Source: JBBQTU01 sp038213005 (GTDB lineage: Bacteria > Planctomycetota > Phycisphaerae > Tepidisphaerales > Tepidisphaeraceae). Taken from it: a stretch of 13,112 nt of DNA. Shown in pieces: positions 1 to 6,582 of this stretch. The stretch's first letter is position 1; every line of letters begins with the position of its first letter. A model generated the notes under the pieces. It was not told the origin of the DNA. It saw only the letters and a program-made list of their open reading frames with translations, and searched no databases. A program made the position numbers and the translations under genes. The stretch covers positions 1 to 13,112 of the forward strand of contig JBBQTU010000115.1 in the NCBI GenBank assembly GCA_038213005.1. The letters are read 5' to 3'.

Positions 1-62
1 TGGCGGGGGTCTATTACTTCCCGAAACATGCGCAGAACCAGAGCGATTGCTTGGGCTTCCAT
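1..62 (-). CDS. N-terminal fragment of an unknown protein, cut by the window edge
   Basis: On the minus strand an ATG at 62-60 opens a frame that stays open to the left edge. It encodes MEAQAIALVLRMFREVIDPR and then leaves the window. The start is supported by a strong Shine-Dalgarno, AAGGAG at 75-70, 7 nt upstream. The gene is divergent from the aminotransferase, with 277 bp between the two start codons. Twenty residues are too few to assign a family. A later in-frame Met (residue 12) has no comparable ribosome binding site. The frame could be fortuitous, but the SD and spacing are good. Confidence 0.5.
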   Translation of the reverse strand, partial: MEAQAIALVLRMFREVIDPR

Positions 63-106
63 GCACAAGCTCCTTTTGTGTTTGATTGAACCAACTGTTA
101 CCTGCG

Positions 107-173
107 CGAGATCTCGGCTAACGCTGGCGGCAGTTTAGCAGTTTTGCGCAAAAGCGCAAGTTCTGGCAAATAT
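107..173. promoter_or_regulatory. Divergent promoter region with two palindromes
   Basis: The 277 bp between the left-edge gene and the aminotransferase (63-339) hold no convincing gene. Two inverted repeats stand out: a perfect 10-bp palindrome CGAGATCTCG at 107-116, and a TTGCGC / GCGCAA hairpin with an AAAA spacer at 144-159. On the minus strand TTGCGC (159-154) lies 16 bp from TAAACT (137-132), a plausible sigma70-type promoter for the left-edge gene. On the plus strand TTGCGC at 144-149 is followed by an AT-rich stretch around 167-173, a poor -10 for the aminotransferase. Assignment as promoter or operator is inference. Confidence 0.3.
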
Positions 174-339
174 CCGACAGCATGTGATTCCGCCCTGGTG
201 GCCAACACAGCCCTCCCCACACCGCTTGCAAAGTGGCCACCGCCCAGATAAGTTTTGCGCGTTGCTGTCCGTCAGTTGGCCGCGTGGCCGGCGCAGGAAT
301 GGTGCCTGCCGCAAACAACACTTGAAGGAGTCCCTACAG

Positions 340-1542
340 ATGATCGCCCTAGCCGACCGCGTAGCACTCGTCTCGGAATCCATTACCCTCGCTGTCAGCG
401 CCAAGGCCAATGCACTGAAAAAGGCCGGCGTCGACGTAGTGGGTTTCGGTGCCGGTGAGCCGGACTTCGACACCCCCGCGTTCATCAAGGAGGCCTGCAA
501 GGCCGCCATCGATAAGGGCCAGACCAAATACACCCCCACGCCCTGCATCCCCGAACTCAAGGCCGCCATCGCCGATAAGTTCAACCGCGAGAATGGCCTG
601 CCCTATAAGCCCGAGAACATCACCACCGGCGCCGGCGGCAAGCACTGCCTTTACATGGCTTTTCAGGCCTTGATCAACCCCGGCGATGAGGTCCTCATCC
701 CGTCGCCCTATTGGGTGAGCTACCCCGAACAGGTCAAGCTCGCCGGCGGGGTGTGCAGATTCGTCACCGGCGCCGAGGCCAACGGGTTCAAGATCACCCC
801 TGAGCAACTTGAGGCGGCCATCACTCCCAAGACCAGGATATTCCTGATCAATTCCCCCTCCAACCCGGCCGGCCACGCTTATACGCCCGAGGAGTTCAAG
901 GCCCTCGCCGACGTCATCGCCCGCCATCCCAACCTGATCGTGTTCTCGGATGAGATCTACGAAAAGCTGGTCTACGGCGGCCTGAAGTTCGTCAGCTTCG
1001 CCACGCTGCATCCGTCGCTGCTTGAGCGGACGCTGACGTTCAACTGCCACTCCAAGACCTTCGCCATGACCGGCTGGCGGATCGGCTACATCGGCGGACC
1101 CAAGGAAGTGATCTCGGCCATCAACAAGCTGCAGAGCCAGATGACCAGCCACATCACCAGCTTCACGCAGCCGGCCGCGATCGTGGCCCTGACCGACCCG
1201 CGCGCCGCTGAGAGTGTCGAGGCGATGCGAACTGAGTTCGAGAAGCGGGGCGAGCACATGTGGAAGCGTCTCAATGCGTTGCCGAATGTCACCTGTGTCC
1301 GCCCCCAAGGCGCGTTCTACTGCTTCCCCAACATTGGCGCCTATTTCGGCAAGACCGCTGGCACCACGCAGATCACCGATGCCGTCAGCTTCTCCGCCGC
1401 GCTGCTGGAACAGAACCACGTCGCGGTCGTCCCAGGCAATGACTCAGGGTTTGACACGCATGTGCGACTTTCCTTCGCGACCAGCATGGCGAACATCGAC
1501 AAGGGTCTGGATCGCCTCGCTGAGTTTTTGAAGAAGCTATAG
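340..1542 (+). CDS. aspC: Pyridoxal-phosphate aspartate aminotransferase (class I)
   Basis: A 400-residue fold-type I aminotransferase, expected to interconvert aspartate/2-oxoglutarate and oxaloacetate/glutamate in the cytoplasm. Visible family marks: SPSNPAG at about 172-178 with the PLP-contacting Asn175; Asp204 and Tyr207 in SDEIYEKL; the Schiff-base Lys239 in HSKTFAMTGWRIGY; Arg247 just after it; and Arg376 in HVRLSF, the expected substrate alpha-carboxylate ligand. The length is normal for the bacterial AspB/AspC (Igamma-like) group. I chose the ATG at 340 because AAGGAG at 325-330 sits 9 nt upstream and the protein then starts like its family. The same frame is open back to 184, but that 52-residue extension is Arg/Pro/Trp-rich and looks non-coding. 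Substrate could also be another amino acid or prephenate; sequence alone does not settle this. Followed after 8 bp by coaB, so probably co-transcribed. Confidence 0.9.
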   Translation: MIALADRVALVSESITLAVSAKANALKKAGVDVVGFGAGEPDFDTPAFIKEACKAAIDKGQTKYTPTPCIPELKAAIADKFNRENGLPYKPENITTGAGGKHCLYMAFQALINPGDEVLIPSPYWVSYPEQVKLAGGVCRFVTGAEANGFKITPEQLEAAITPKTRIFLINSPSNPAGHAYTPEEFKALADVIARHPNLIVFSDEIYEKLVYGGLKFVSFATLHPSLLERTLTFNCHSKTFAMTGWRIGYIGGPKEVISAINKLQSQMTSHITSFTQPAAIVALTDPRAAESVEAMRTEFEKRGEHMWKRLNALPNVTCVRPQGAFYCFPNIGAYFGKTAGTTQITDAVSFSAALLEQNHVAVVPGNDSGFDTHVRLSFATSMANIDKGLDRLAEFLKKL

Positions 1543-1550
1543 GATCCACG

Positions 1551-2174
1551 ATGCGGATTCTGATCACAGCCGGGCCCACACGCGAGCCGATTGATCCCGT
1601 TCGGTTCCTCGGCAACCGTTCCAGCGGAAAGCTCGGCATGGCCCTGGTCAATGCGGCCATCGCCGCCGGCCATCAGGCGACACTGATTCTCGGCCCGGTG
1701 GAGATTTCGCCGCCAAGGGCGGCGCGCACGATCCACGTCGAGACCACCGCGCAGATGCACGCCGCCGTATTGCGCGAGTTCCCCTCGCACGACCTGCTCA
1801 TCATGGCGGCCGCCGTCGCGGACTATCGCCCCAAAACCGTCGCCGACCGGAAACTCGGCCGCGGCGGAACGATGACGCTGGAACTCCAAGCCACTGAGGA
1901 CATCGTCGCTTCGGCCGCCAGCGGCAAGCGCCCGGATCAGAAGGTGATCGGATTCAGCCTCGAGGCCGAGTCGGATGTCGCCCGTGCCCGGGAGAAACTC
2001 GCCCGCAAGAAGCTGGATATGATCGTCTTCAATCCGCTGCGGACGATGAACAGCACCACTATCTCAGCCAGCCTCCTCTATCCGGATGGCAGTCGAGAAG
2101 ACCTTCCCGAACAGGACAAGGACGCCTTCGCTCGCACGCTGCTCGCGAGACTGGATGCGATGTTCAAGGCGTGA
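1551..2174 (+). CDS. coaB: Free-standing phosphopantothenate-cysteine ligase (CoaB domain)
   Basis: A 207-residue protein matching only the C-terminal half of the usual bifunctional CoaBC. It should activate 4'-phosphopantothenate with a nucleotide and join it to cysteine, the second step of CoA synthesis from pantothenate. Visible marks: the nucleotide-binding start ITAGPTREPIDPVRF (residues 5-19) with RSSGKLG following; AAAVADYRPK at 86-95; GFSLEAE near 134; and the KKLDMIVFN segment at 153-161, with the Lys and Asn typical of the acyl-phosphate site. No flavin-dependent decarboxylase (CoaC) part is present or adjacent, so CoaC must be encoded elsewhere. The ATG lies 8 bp after the aminotransferase stop with only a weak AGGA (1541-1544), suggesting an operon and perhaps translational coupling. 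Its last 11 bp overlap the end of the convergent truA. Confidence 0.9.
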   Translation: MRILITAGPTREPIDPVRFLGNRSSGKLGMALVNAAIAAGHQATLILGPVEISPPRAARTIHVETTAQMHAAVLREFPSHDLLIMAAAVADYRPKTVADRKLGRGGTMTLELQATEDIVASAASGKRPDQKVIGFSLEAESDVARAREKLARKKLDMIVFNPLRTMNSTTISASLLYPDGSREDLPEQDKDAFARTLLARLDAMFKA

Positions 2175-3009
2175 AGTCCACAGCCGCCAGCTCATCGCGA
2201 CAAGGCAGTTCCGCGTCCTGGCGCATCTTCACCCACTGCAGGAACAATCCATGCGCCGGGGCGGTCTTGCCGGCCAGGCGGCGGTCGCCCGAGTCGATCA
2301 TGCGAGCGATGTCATCACCCGTCCAGCGACCCAATCCTACATCCAGCAGCGTGCCGACCATGATGCGCACCATGTTCCAGAGAAAGCCGGTGCCCTCAAT
2401 GCCGATCACGATGCGCGGCAGTCGCCAGCTCACATCACACTCCAGCACGGTCCGCACGGTGGTCTCGCGGCCGTGGCCCGCCTTGGCGAACGCGGAAAAG
2501 TCGTGGGTGCCGACAAACCGCTGCGCGGCCTCGCGCATGGCCCTGGTGTCCAGCGGCCGCCACTGGTACCAGCAGAGGTCCTCCATGAAGACATGCTTCT
2601 GCGGGGCGTTCCACAGGATGTACTGATAGCGTTTGGAAACGGTGGAACTGATGGCGTCGAACGTGTCGGGCACGGGTTCGGCGTGGACGATGGCGATGTC
2701 GTCGGGCAATCGCGAACTCACGGCCCGCGCCAGGTTGACGCCGGGGATGATCTTGTCCGAGTCAAAGTGCGCCACCTGCCCCTTGGCGTGAACGCCCGCA
2801 TCGGTGCGTGAAGAGCCCACAAGGTTCACAGGATGCCGCACGACGTGCATGAGCGCCTTGGCGACCAGTTCCTGCACGGTCGGGATCCCGTCCAGCCCCA
2901 GCGAGGCGGGTGACGGACCCTTGTAGAATTCGTTGGGATACTGCTTCTGCCAGCCGTGGTATCGCGTACCGCGATAGGCGATGGTGAGTTTGTAGCGTTG
3001 GGTTGGCAT
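2164..3009 (-). CDS. truA: tRNA pseudouridine synthase A
   Basis: A 281-residue TruA, which converts uridines 38-40 in the tRNA anticodon stem-loop to pseudouridine. The catalytic aspartate is Asp70 in GSSRTDAGVHAKGQVAHF. Other family marks are the N-terminal YKLTIAYRGTRYHGWQ, SKRYQY near 126, THDFSAF near 158, GFLWNMVRIMVGTLL near 198, and the C-terminal APAHGLFL. About 20 extra residues (24-43) sit between the GWQ motif and the first helix when compared with E. coli TruA. The frame is open far upstream, to 4059, antisense to purQ, but only the part from the ATG at 3009 looks like TruA. No Shine-Dalgarno is seen; a TATTCT box at 3026-3021 lies 11 nt before the ATG, so the message may be leaderless. 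Divergent from purQ and overlapping coaB tail to tail. Confidence 0.93.
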   Translation of the reverse strand: MPTQRYKLTIAYRGTRYHGWQKQYPNEFYKGPSPASLGLDGIPTVQELVAKALMHVVRHPVNLVGSSRTDAGVHAKGQVAHFDSDKIIPGVNLARAVSSRLPDDIAIVHAEPVPDTFDAISSTVSKRYQYILWNAPQKHVFMEDLCWYQWRPLDTRAMREAAQRFVGTHDFSAFAKAGHGRETTVRTVLECDVSWRLPRIVIGIEGTGFLWNMVRIMVGTLLDVGLGRWTGDDIARMIDSGDRRLAGKTAPAHGLFLQWVKMRQDAELPCRDELAAVDFTP

Positions 3010-3219
3010 TGGCAGGCCAGAGAATACAGTCCCGCCGCGCGATTGAGAAATCGCCGGGGGCGAGATCGGGCGCTCAAGGCCGTGCCTAGCCGGGCAGAGC
3101 AGACACCGATAGGTTCCGTAGTCTGTCGCGTCGCCAGACTGGCGTTGCCGTTCTCGCTTCTCGCACTGGCGCTTCGCGCACTTGGTGCCGTGGGTAAATA
3201 TCCGTACACTGTGTCGCCC
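3010..3219. promoter_or_regulatory. Divergent truA/purQ promoters, both close to the start codons
   Basis: This 210-bp stretch carries no supported gene. Toward truA (minus) there is TTCTCA (3049-3044), a 17-bp spacer and TATTCT (3026-3021), followed 11 nt later by the ATG. Toward purQ (plus) there is TTGGTG (3182-3187), a 17-bp spacer and TACACT (3205-3210), followed 9 nt later by the ATG. If these -10 boxes are used, transcription would start within a few bases of each AUG. Hexamer matches are partial, so the promoters are inferred. The middle of the region shows no obvious operator. Confidence 0.4.
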
Positions 3220-4008
3220 ATGAAGCCCAAGACACTGATATTGAGAACGGCCGGGACGAACTGTGACAAAGAGACTGCGCATGCCTTTGAGTTGGCCGGC
3301 GCCCAGGTCGAGTTTGTCCACATCAATCGCTTGCTGGAAGACAACACGATCCTTCGCGGATTCCAGCTCATGGCGTTCCCCGGCGGGTTCAGCTATGGCG
3401 ACGACATCGCTGCAGGGCGGATTCTTGCCAACCAGATTGCCAATCACCTCAAGGATGCGATGGTGGAGTTTGTCCAGGCCGGCAAGCCGATCATTGGCAT
3501 CTGCAACGGGTTCCAAGTGCTGGTGAAGACCGAACTGCTGCCGGGCAGTGTGGCGGGCAAGACCGGACAGACTTGTACGCTGACCAACAACGACTGCGGC
3601 CGATTCGTCGACCGCTGGGTGAAACTGGCGTCCCACAGCAAAAAGTGCATTTGGACGCGCGGCCTCGAGCCGTTTGAGCTGCCGATCGCACACGGTGAAG
3701 GCAAGTTTGTGCCCTCCGGCGAAGCCGTGCGCAAGGCGTTGTGGGAAGGCGATCACGTGGCCTTGACGTATGCGAAGGCGGACGGTTCGCCGGCCGGTGG
3801 ACAGGAGCCGTTTAACCCCAATGGCAGCACGGATGACATCGCCGGGGTGTGCGATGCCAGTGGGCTGGTGTTTGGGCTGATGCCGCATCCAGAGCGGTTT
3901 GTGGATGCGACGCAGCATTATGCGTGGACTCGACGCGGCGGGCTCGACAAGCCGGGTTCGGGGCTGGCGATCATGAAGAATGCCGTGGACTTCGTTACCA
4001 AAGGCTAA
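3220..4008 (+). CDS. purQ: Phosphoribosylformylglycinamidine synthase, glutaminase subunit PurQ
   Basis: A 262-residue class I glutamine amidotransferase. PurQ releases ammonia from glutamine for PurL, which converts FGAR to FGAM in purine synthesis. The nucleophile is Cys95 in GICNGFQV; His223 and Glu225 in MPHPERF complete the triad; the oxyanion-region FPGGFSYGDD is at 53-62. The start LILRTAGTNCDKET is typical of PurQ. Neither PurL nor PurS is in the window. Length is slightly above the short (~227 aa) PurQ form and fits the larger variants. The ATG at 3220 matches the family start; upstream codons in the same frame (from 2956) do not. There is no Shine-Dalgarno, and a TACACT box ends 9 nt before the ATG. 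Downstream lie an inverted-repeat element and a strong terminator. Confidence 0.94.
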   Translation: MKPKTLILRTAGTNCDKETAHAFELAGAQVEFVHINRLLEDNTILRGFQLMAFPGGFSYGDDIAAGRILANQIANHLKDAMVEFVQAGKPIIGICNGFQVLVKTELLPGSVAGKTGQTCTLTNNDCGRFVDRWVKLASHSKKCIWTRGLEPFELPIAHGEGKFVPSGEAVRKALWEGDHVALTYAKADGSPAGGQEPFNPNGSTDDIAGVCDASGLVFGLMPHPERFVDATQHYAWTRRGGLDKPGSGLAIMKNAVDFVTKG

Positions 4009-4017
4009 GTGATCGCG

Positions 4018-4174
4018 GGCGTAAATACGGTGACGTCTGAAGCCCCAACGGGGCGGCATTCTTCAGCCCAGGGTGAGCGTACTCGCGTAGCCCTGGGTCA
4101 GCCGATCGCCGACACGAAGAGCCCTGTAAGGGCGACACACGGCTGCGGGATCAATACGTCACCGAGCTTACGCC
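4018..4174. repeat. 157-bp REP-like inverted-repeat element with three internal hairpins
   Basis: The ends are 19-bp inverted repeats (4018-4036 and 4156-4174) that match except for a 3-base centre. Inside are three hairpins in series: GCCCC-AAC-GGGGC at 4042-4054; CCCAGGG / CCCTGGG at 4067-4073 and 4091-4097 with a nested GCG-TACT-CGC; and GCCCT-GTA-AGGGC at 4121-4133. It lies between the converging ends of purQ and the barrel gene and has no coding potential. Similar hairpin strings with AGCCC...GGGCG motifs recur in intergenic regions of planctomycete genomes, from my recollection, so it is probably one member of a dispersed family. Only one copy is in this window. Confidence 0.7.
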
Positions 4175-4234
4175 ATGAACCACTGAGCGGCCGTCGTCGC
4201 AGCAGAGTGCCGCGCATCTGAGTCAGAGAAATAG

Positions 4235-4268
4235 AAACTGCCGATCTCCTTGTGGAGATCGGCAGTTT
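4235..4268. terminator. Strong bidirectional intrinsic terminator
   Basis: A perfect 15-bp stem (4235-4249 with 4254-4268) closes a 4-base TTGT loop. On the plus strand the stem ends in a T-run followed by GTTTTC; on the minus strand it is followed by TTTCTATTTCT. It lies 32 bp past the stop of the minus-strand barrel gene and can also end plus-strand transcripts from purQ. Confidence 0.85.
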
Positions 4269-4300
4269 TGTTTTCGTCGCATCGATTCGGACCGCCTGAT

Positions 4301-4900
4301 TTAGAAGCGGAAACCGATACCGAAGTCAACCGTGAAGTAGGACAGGTTGTTGTCCTCGAACCAGTAGCTGTATCCCGTACGGCCAAACACGAAGGTCGTG
4401 CCGTTGACGAAATACTTCAGACCGGCTTCCGGGCCAGCGATCCACGAAGACGAGTGGAGCTTCGTTTCGCTGCCGTCGGGATTGATCTGGAACTGGTCCT
4501 GATTCGTATAGGAATAGCCCATGAACGCGCCAACGAACGGCTGGAAGCGGCCGAGGTCGATGTGGTAGTCCACGGCGCCGACGCTCACGCCGGTCCACCC
4601 CTCACCGTTTCGCTGGGCAAAGCTCTCGAAGTTGCCGTCGCTGTTGGTGGTGAAGGTGCCTTGGCTGCTGGCATTGCGGCTGGAACTGTGAACCAGCGAC
4701 TGGCGAAGGCCCAGTTCCAGTTCTTTGGTGGCGAAGTAGCCGACTTCGACCGTGGCGCCGATGGTGTCGCTGGTCGTGCCATTGCTGACCTGGCCACCGC
4801 CGTTGAGGGCCAATTCCCAGTTACCAGCTTCGAATTGAGCGCTGGCGAACGCGGGAAGAACCATCAGACCGAGTGCAGGAAGTACGAATTTCCGAAACAT
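4301..4900 (-). CDS. Small outer-membrane beta-barrel protein
   Basis: A 199-residue secreted protein. Residues 1-21 form a signal peptide: positive MFRK, a hydrophobic core, and an ASA cleavage site before Gln22. The mature part alternates polar and aromatic residues in strands of about ten residues, for example WELALNGGGQV, IGATVEVGYFA, LELGLRQSLV, WTGVSVGAVDYHI, QPFVGAFMGYSY, FVFGRTGYSYW and YFTVDFGIGFRF. It ends in an aromatic Phe, the usual C-terminal signal for the BAM complex. Size and strand number suggest an 8-stranded OmpW/OmpX-like barrel; no specific family is certain and the function is unknown. The start is fixed by AAGGGAGG (4914-4907), 6 nt upstream. A long hairpin-rich leader precedes it and a strong terminator follows, so it looks like a monocistronic, well-expressed and post-transcriptionally controlled gene. 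Confidence 0.8.
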   Translation of the reverse strand: MFRKFVLPALGLMVLPAFASAQFEAGNWELALNGGGQVSNGTTSDTIGATVEVGYFATKELELGLRQSLVHSSSRNASSQGTFTTNSDGNFESFAQRNGEGWTGVSVGAVDYHIDLGRFQPFVGAFMGYSYTNQDQFQINPDGSETKLHSSSWIAGPEAGLKYFVNGTTFVFGRTGYSYWFEDNNLSYFTVDFGIGFRF

Positions 4901-4934
4901 GACAAGCCTCCCTTATAGGAGAAACTGAACTCTG

Positions 4935-5081
4935 CCACGGACAGTCCTTGTCGCGTGGTGGGCGAAAACGCCCAAGCCGCTAATGCGGCCAGCGCGAAGA
5001 GGTGGGAAACGCTTCCCGATGAGACAGCCTTCCTCGCCCTGGGGGCCACCATGGCCCCTTCGGCCGGTACTACGACCGACC
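4935..5081 (-). ncRNA. Hairpin-tiled structured 5' leader of the barrel gene
   Basis: In minus-strand order six stems follow almost without gaps: 5081-5062 (7 bp, one G-U); 5058-5042 (7 bp, 3-base loop); an outer stem 5037-5029 / 5002-4994 enclosing GGGAA-GCGT-TTCCC (5017-5004); 4989-4976 (5 bp, ATTA loop); 4974-4959 (6 bp, TTTT loop); and 4958-4935 (9 bp, one bulge). Two imperfect pairs (5064/5079 and 4998/5033) are G-U only in minus-strand RNA and would be mismatches in plus-strand RNA, which supports the orientation. The array begins just after a predicted transcription start and ends about 20 nt before the Shine-Dalgarno. It does not match any riboswitch consensus I can recall. Confidence 0.55.
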
Positions 5082-5092
5082 AATCACCATTC

Positions 5093-5120
5093 AGTGTACC
5101 GAGCTCAAACGGAAATGCAA
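5093..5120 (-). promoter_or_regulatory. Predicted promoter of the barrel gene
   Basis: On the minus strand TTGCAT (5120-5115), a 16-bp spacer and TACACT (5098-5093) form a sigma70-like promoter. Initiation would fall near 5086, a few bases before the first leader hairpin. The same TACACT hexamer precedes purQ. Matches to consensus are partial. Confidence 0.45.
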
Positions 5121-5173
5121 ACGGTAGAACTCCTAATTCGCCCAATATTTTACCGCGGCCAATTATCATAACC

Positions 5174-6547
5174 TCAGTGAGATTCAGCGCCTGTCGGCTT
5201 GGACGGACCCATGGGCGATGCCGTTGCCGGCTGCAGGCGATCGCTGAGGTAGCCCACGTGCAATCGCAGGTCATAGAGCTCCTGCATGAACGACAAGGGA
5301 ACCTTGACCCGCGCCAGCTCACGGTCCAGGGTCTGCAGTTCGTCACGATCGGCTCTCAGTTGATCCGCGGATGGGGCTGCCACCTGGCGACCGTCGATAC
5401 GGCGGAGCTGGGTGTACCACCGATAGATGCGCGAACGCATTCGCCAGCGATAGACCACCGGAGTCAGCTTGAGCAAGGGCAGCAGGACCACGAGGGTCGG
5501 CAACACCAGAATGAGTAGCCGGTCGATCAGGGATGCCACCCAGAAGGGCAGAGTACGGTGCAGGAAGCTCTGGGGAATCTTGAGGAAATGCACTGCGTCG
5601 CCATCCATTGGAATGTCTACATAATTCGCACTGGGGAAGAGGCCCGGGTCGTTGAGCAGGGTGCCTGCGGCATGCACCTTCCTTGCGGCCTGTACCAGTA
5701 GTTCGGCGATGGCGGTGTGGGTCGTATCGCGGGCGACGATCATTGCCGCGGGCGCGACCAGTTCGACGTCTTGCTGGGGCAGGTCCTTTGCCAGGTCGAG
5801 CGAACCCTCAAAGAGCGTTACCCGGGAGAGAAAGCCCAGGCGGCGCGCATAGGCCTCGGCGTTCTGCAGGCTCATCAGATGCACGCCGGGGGTCCGGATC
5901 AACTGTTGAATCAGGGGGTTCTCCGGGCCACTCACCACGAAGACGGCATCAAGGCGGCCGTCGGCCAGCGCGACGGCCGCGGCGGGGCCGGGCTGGTCAC
6001 TGAGGACCGTTGTTGTGTCCGTGGGCGTCGCGACCCCATTCTCATGGAGCACGCGCTCGGCCAGAGCCCTCCCTCCGCTGCCGGTGGGGCCAATGCCCAG
6101 TTTCTTGCCGGTGAGTGCCGTGAGGTGGGTGATGGGCGTGGGGCTGCGGTGGAATACCCACAGCGGCTCAAAGTAGACGCTGCAGATGGCTCGCAGGTGC
6201 TCGCGCTTCTCCGCGGCTGGTGCGGTACCGCCCTGGACCAGCGCGATATCGACATCGCTGAGCGGGTCCAGCAGCATCTGATAATTTTCAATCGACCCGG
6301 CCGACGGCTTGACGACGAGTTCGAAACCATTGTCGGCGAAATAGGCGGCGTAGCTTCGGGCAACCGCGTCATAGACGCCTCCGGTGGCGCCGCCGGCCAT
6401 GACGATTCGATGCGGGGGCGCCGGCTGGACAAAGTGCCATGTGACGCCGAAAACCAGTGTGACGATCAGAACCATGGGCAGCGCCAGCTTCAACCACTCC
6501 AGCCAGGAGTGCCGCGCTTCGCCGAATCGACCCGAAAGTCCACTCAT
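5174..6547 (-). CDS. Membrane-anchored TAXI-family substrate-binding protein
   Basis: A 457-residue protein of the TAXI (TRAP-associated extracytoplasmic immunogenic) solute-binding family. A transmembrane segment at about 21-39 is followed by the binding domain (45-325): RIVMAGGATGGVYDAVA, the PSAGSIENYQML motif, DIALVQGG near 100, LGIGPTGSGGRALAERVL near 150, and LDAVFVVSG near 199. After this come a long hydrophobic stretch (334-366, one or two passes), a basic segment, and a coiled-coil-like tail (394-435). Typical TAXI proteins are about 320 residues with a cleaved signal, so the C-terminal membrane and coiled-coil part is an addition. No TRAP permease gene is nearby. The ATG at 6547 has GGAGG (6556-6552) 4 nt upstream. 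It follows lgt after 35 bp and is probably co-transcribed with it. It could be a periplasmic ligand sensor rather than a transporter subunit. Confidence 0.82.
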   Translation of the reverse strand: MSGLSGRFGEARHSWLEWLKLALPMVLIVTLVFGVTWHFVQPAPPHRIVMAGGATGGVYDAVARSYAAYFADNGFELVVKPSAGSIENYQMLLDPLSDVDIALVQGGTAPAAEKREHLRAICSVYFEPLWVFHRSPTPITHLTALTGKKLGIGPTGSGGRALAERVLHENGVATPTDTTTVLSDQPGPAAAVALADGRLDAVFVVSGPENPLIQQLIRTPGVHLMSLQNAEAYARRLGFLSRVTLFEGSLDLAKDLPQQDVELVAPAAMIVARDTTHTAIAELLVQAARKVHAAGTLLNDPGLFPSANYVDIPMDGDAVHFLKIPQSFLHRTLPFWVASLIDRLLILVLPTLVVLLPLLKLTPVVYRWRMRSRIYRWYTQLRRIDGRQVAAPSADQLRADRDELQTLDRELARVKVPLSFMQELYDLRLHVGYLSDRLQPATASPMGPSKPTGAESH

Positions 6548-6582
6548 GATGCCTCCGATATCCCTGTAAGCGAACTCTACTG

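Noticed and set aside
184..339. 52-residue N-terminal extension of the aminotransferase
   Set aside because: Composition is non-protein-like, and a good Shine-Dalgarno points to the ATG at 340.
349..1419. Long minus-strand frame opposite the aminotransferase
   Set aside because: High-GC antisense shadow; the plus-strand frame has all catalytic residues.
2956..3219. N-terminal extension of PurQ from 2956
   Set aside because: It overlaps the truA start antisense and is not part of the PurQ family; the ATG at 3220 gives the canonical N-terminus.
3010..4059. Upstream extension of the truA frame, about 350 residues antisense to purQ
   Set aside because: It lies wholly opposite the clearly coding purQ, has shadow-type composition (Arg/His/Gln-rich), and the TruA family start is at 3009.
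4935..5081. Known riboswitch (c-di-GMP-I, cobalamin, TPP) in the barrel leader
   Set aside because: I compared remembered core motifs on both strands; the conserved boxes are missing, and the simple serial hairpins do not give the required junctions.
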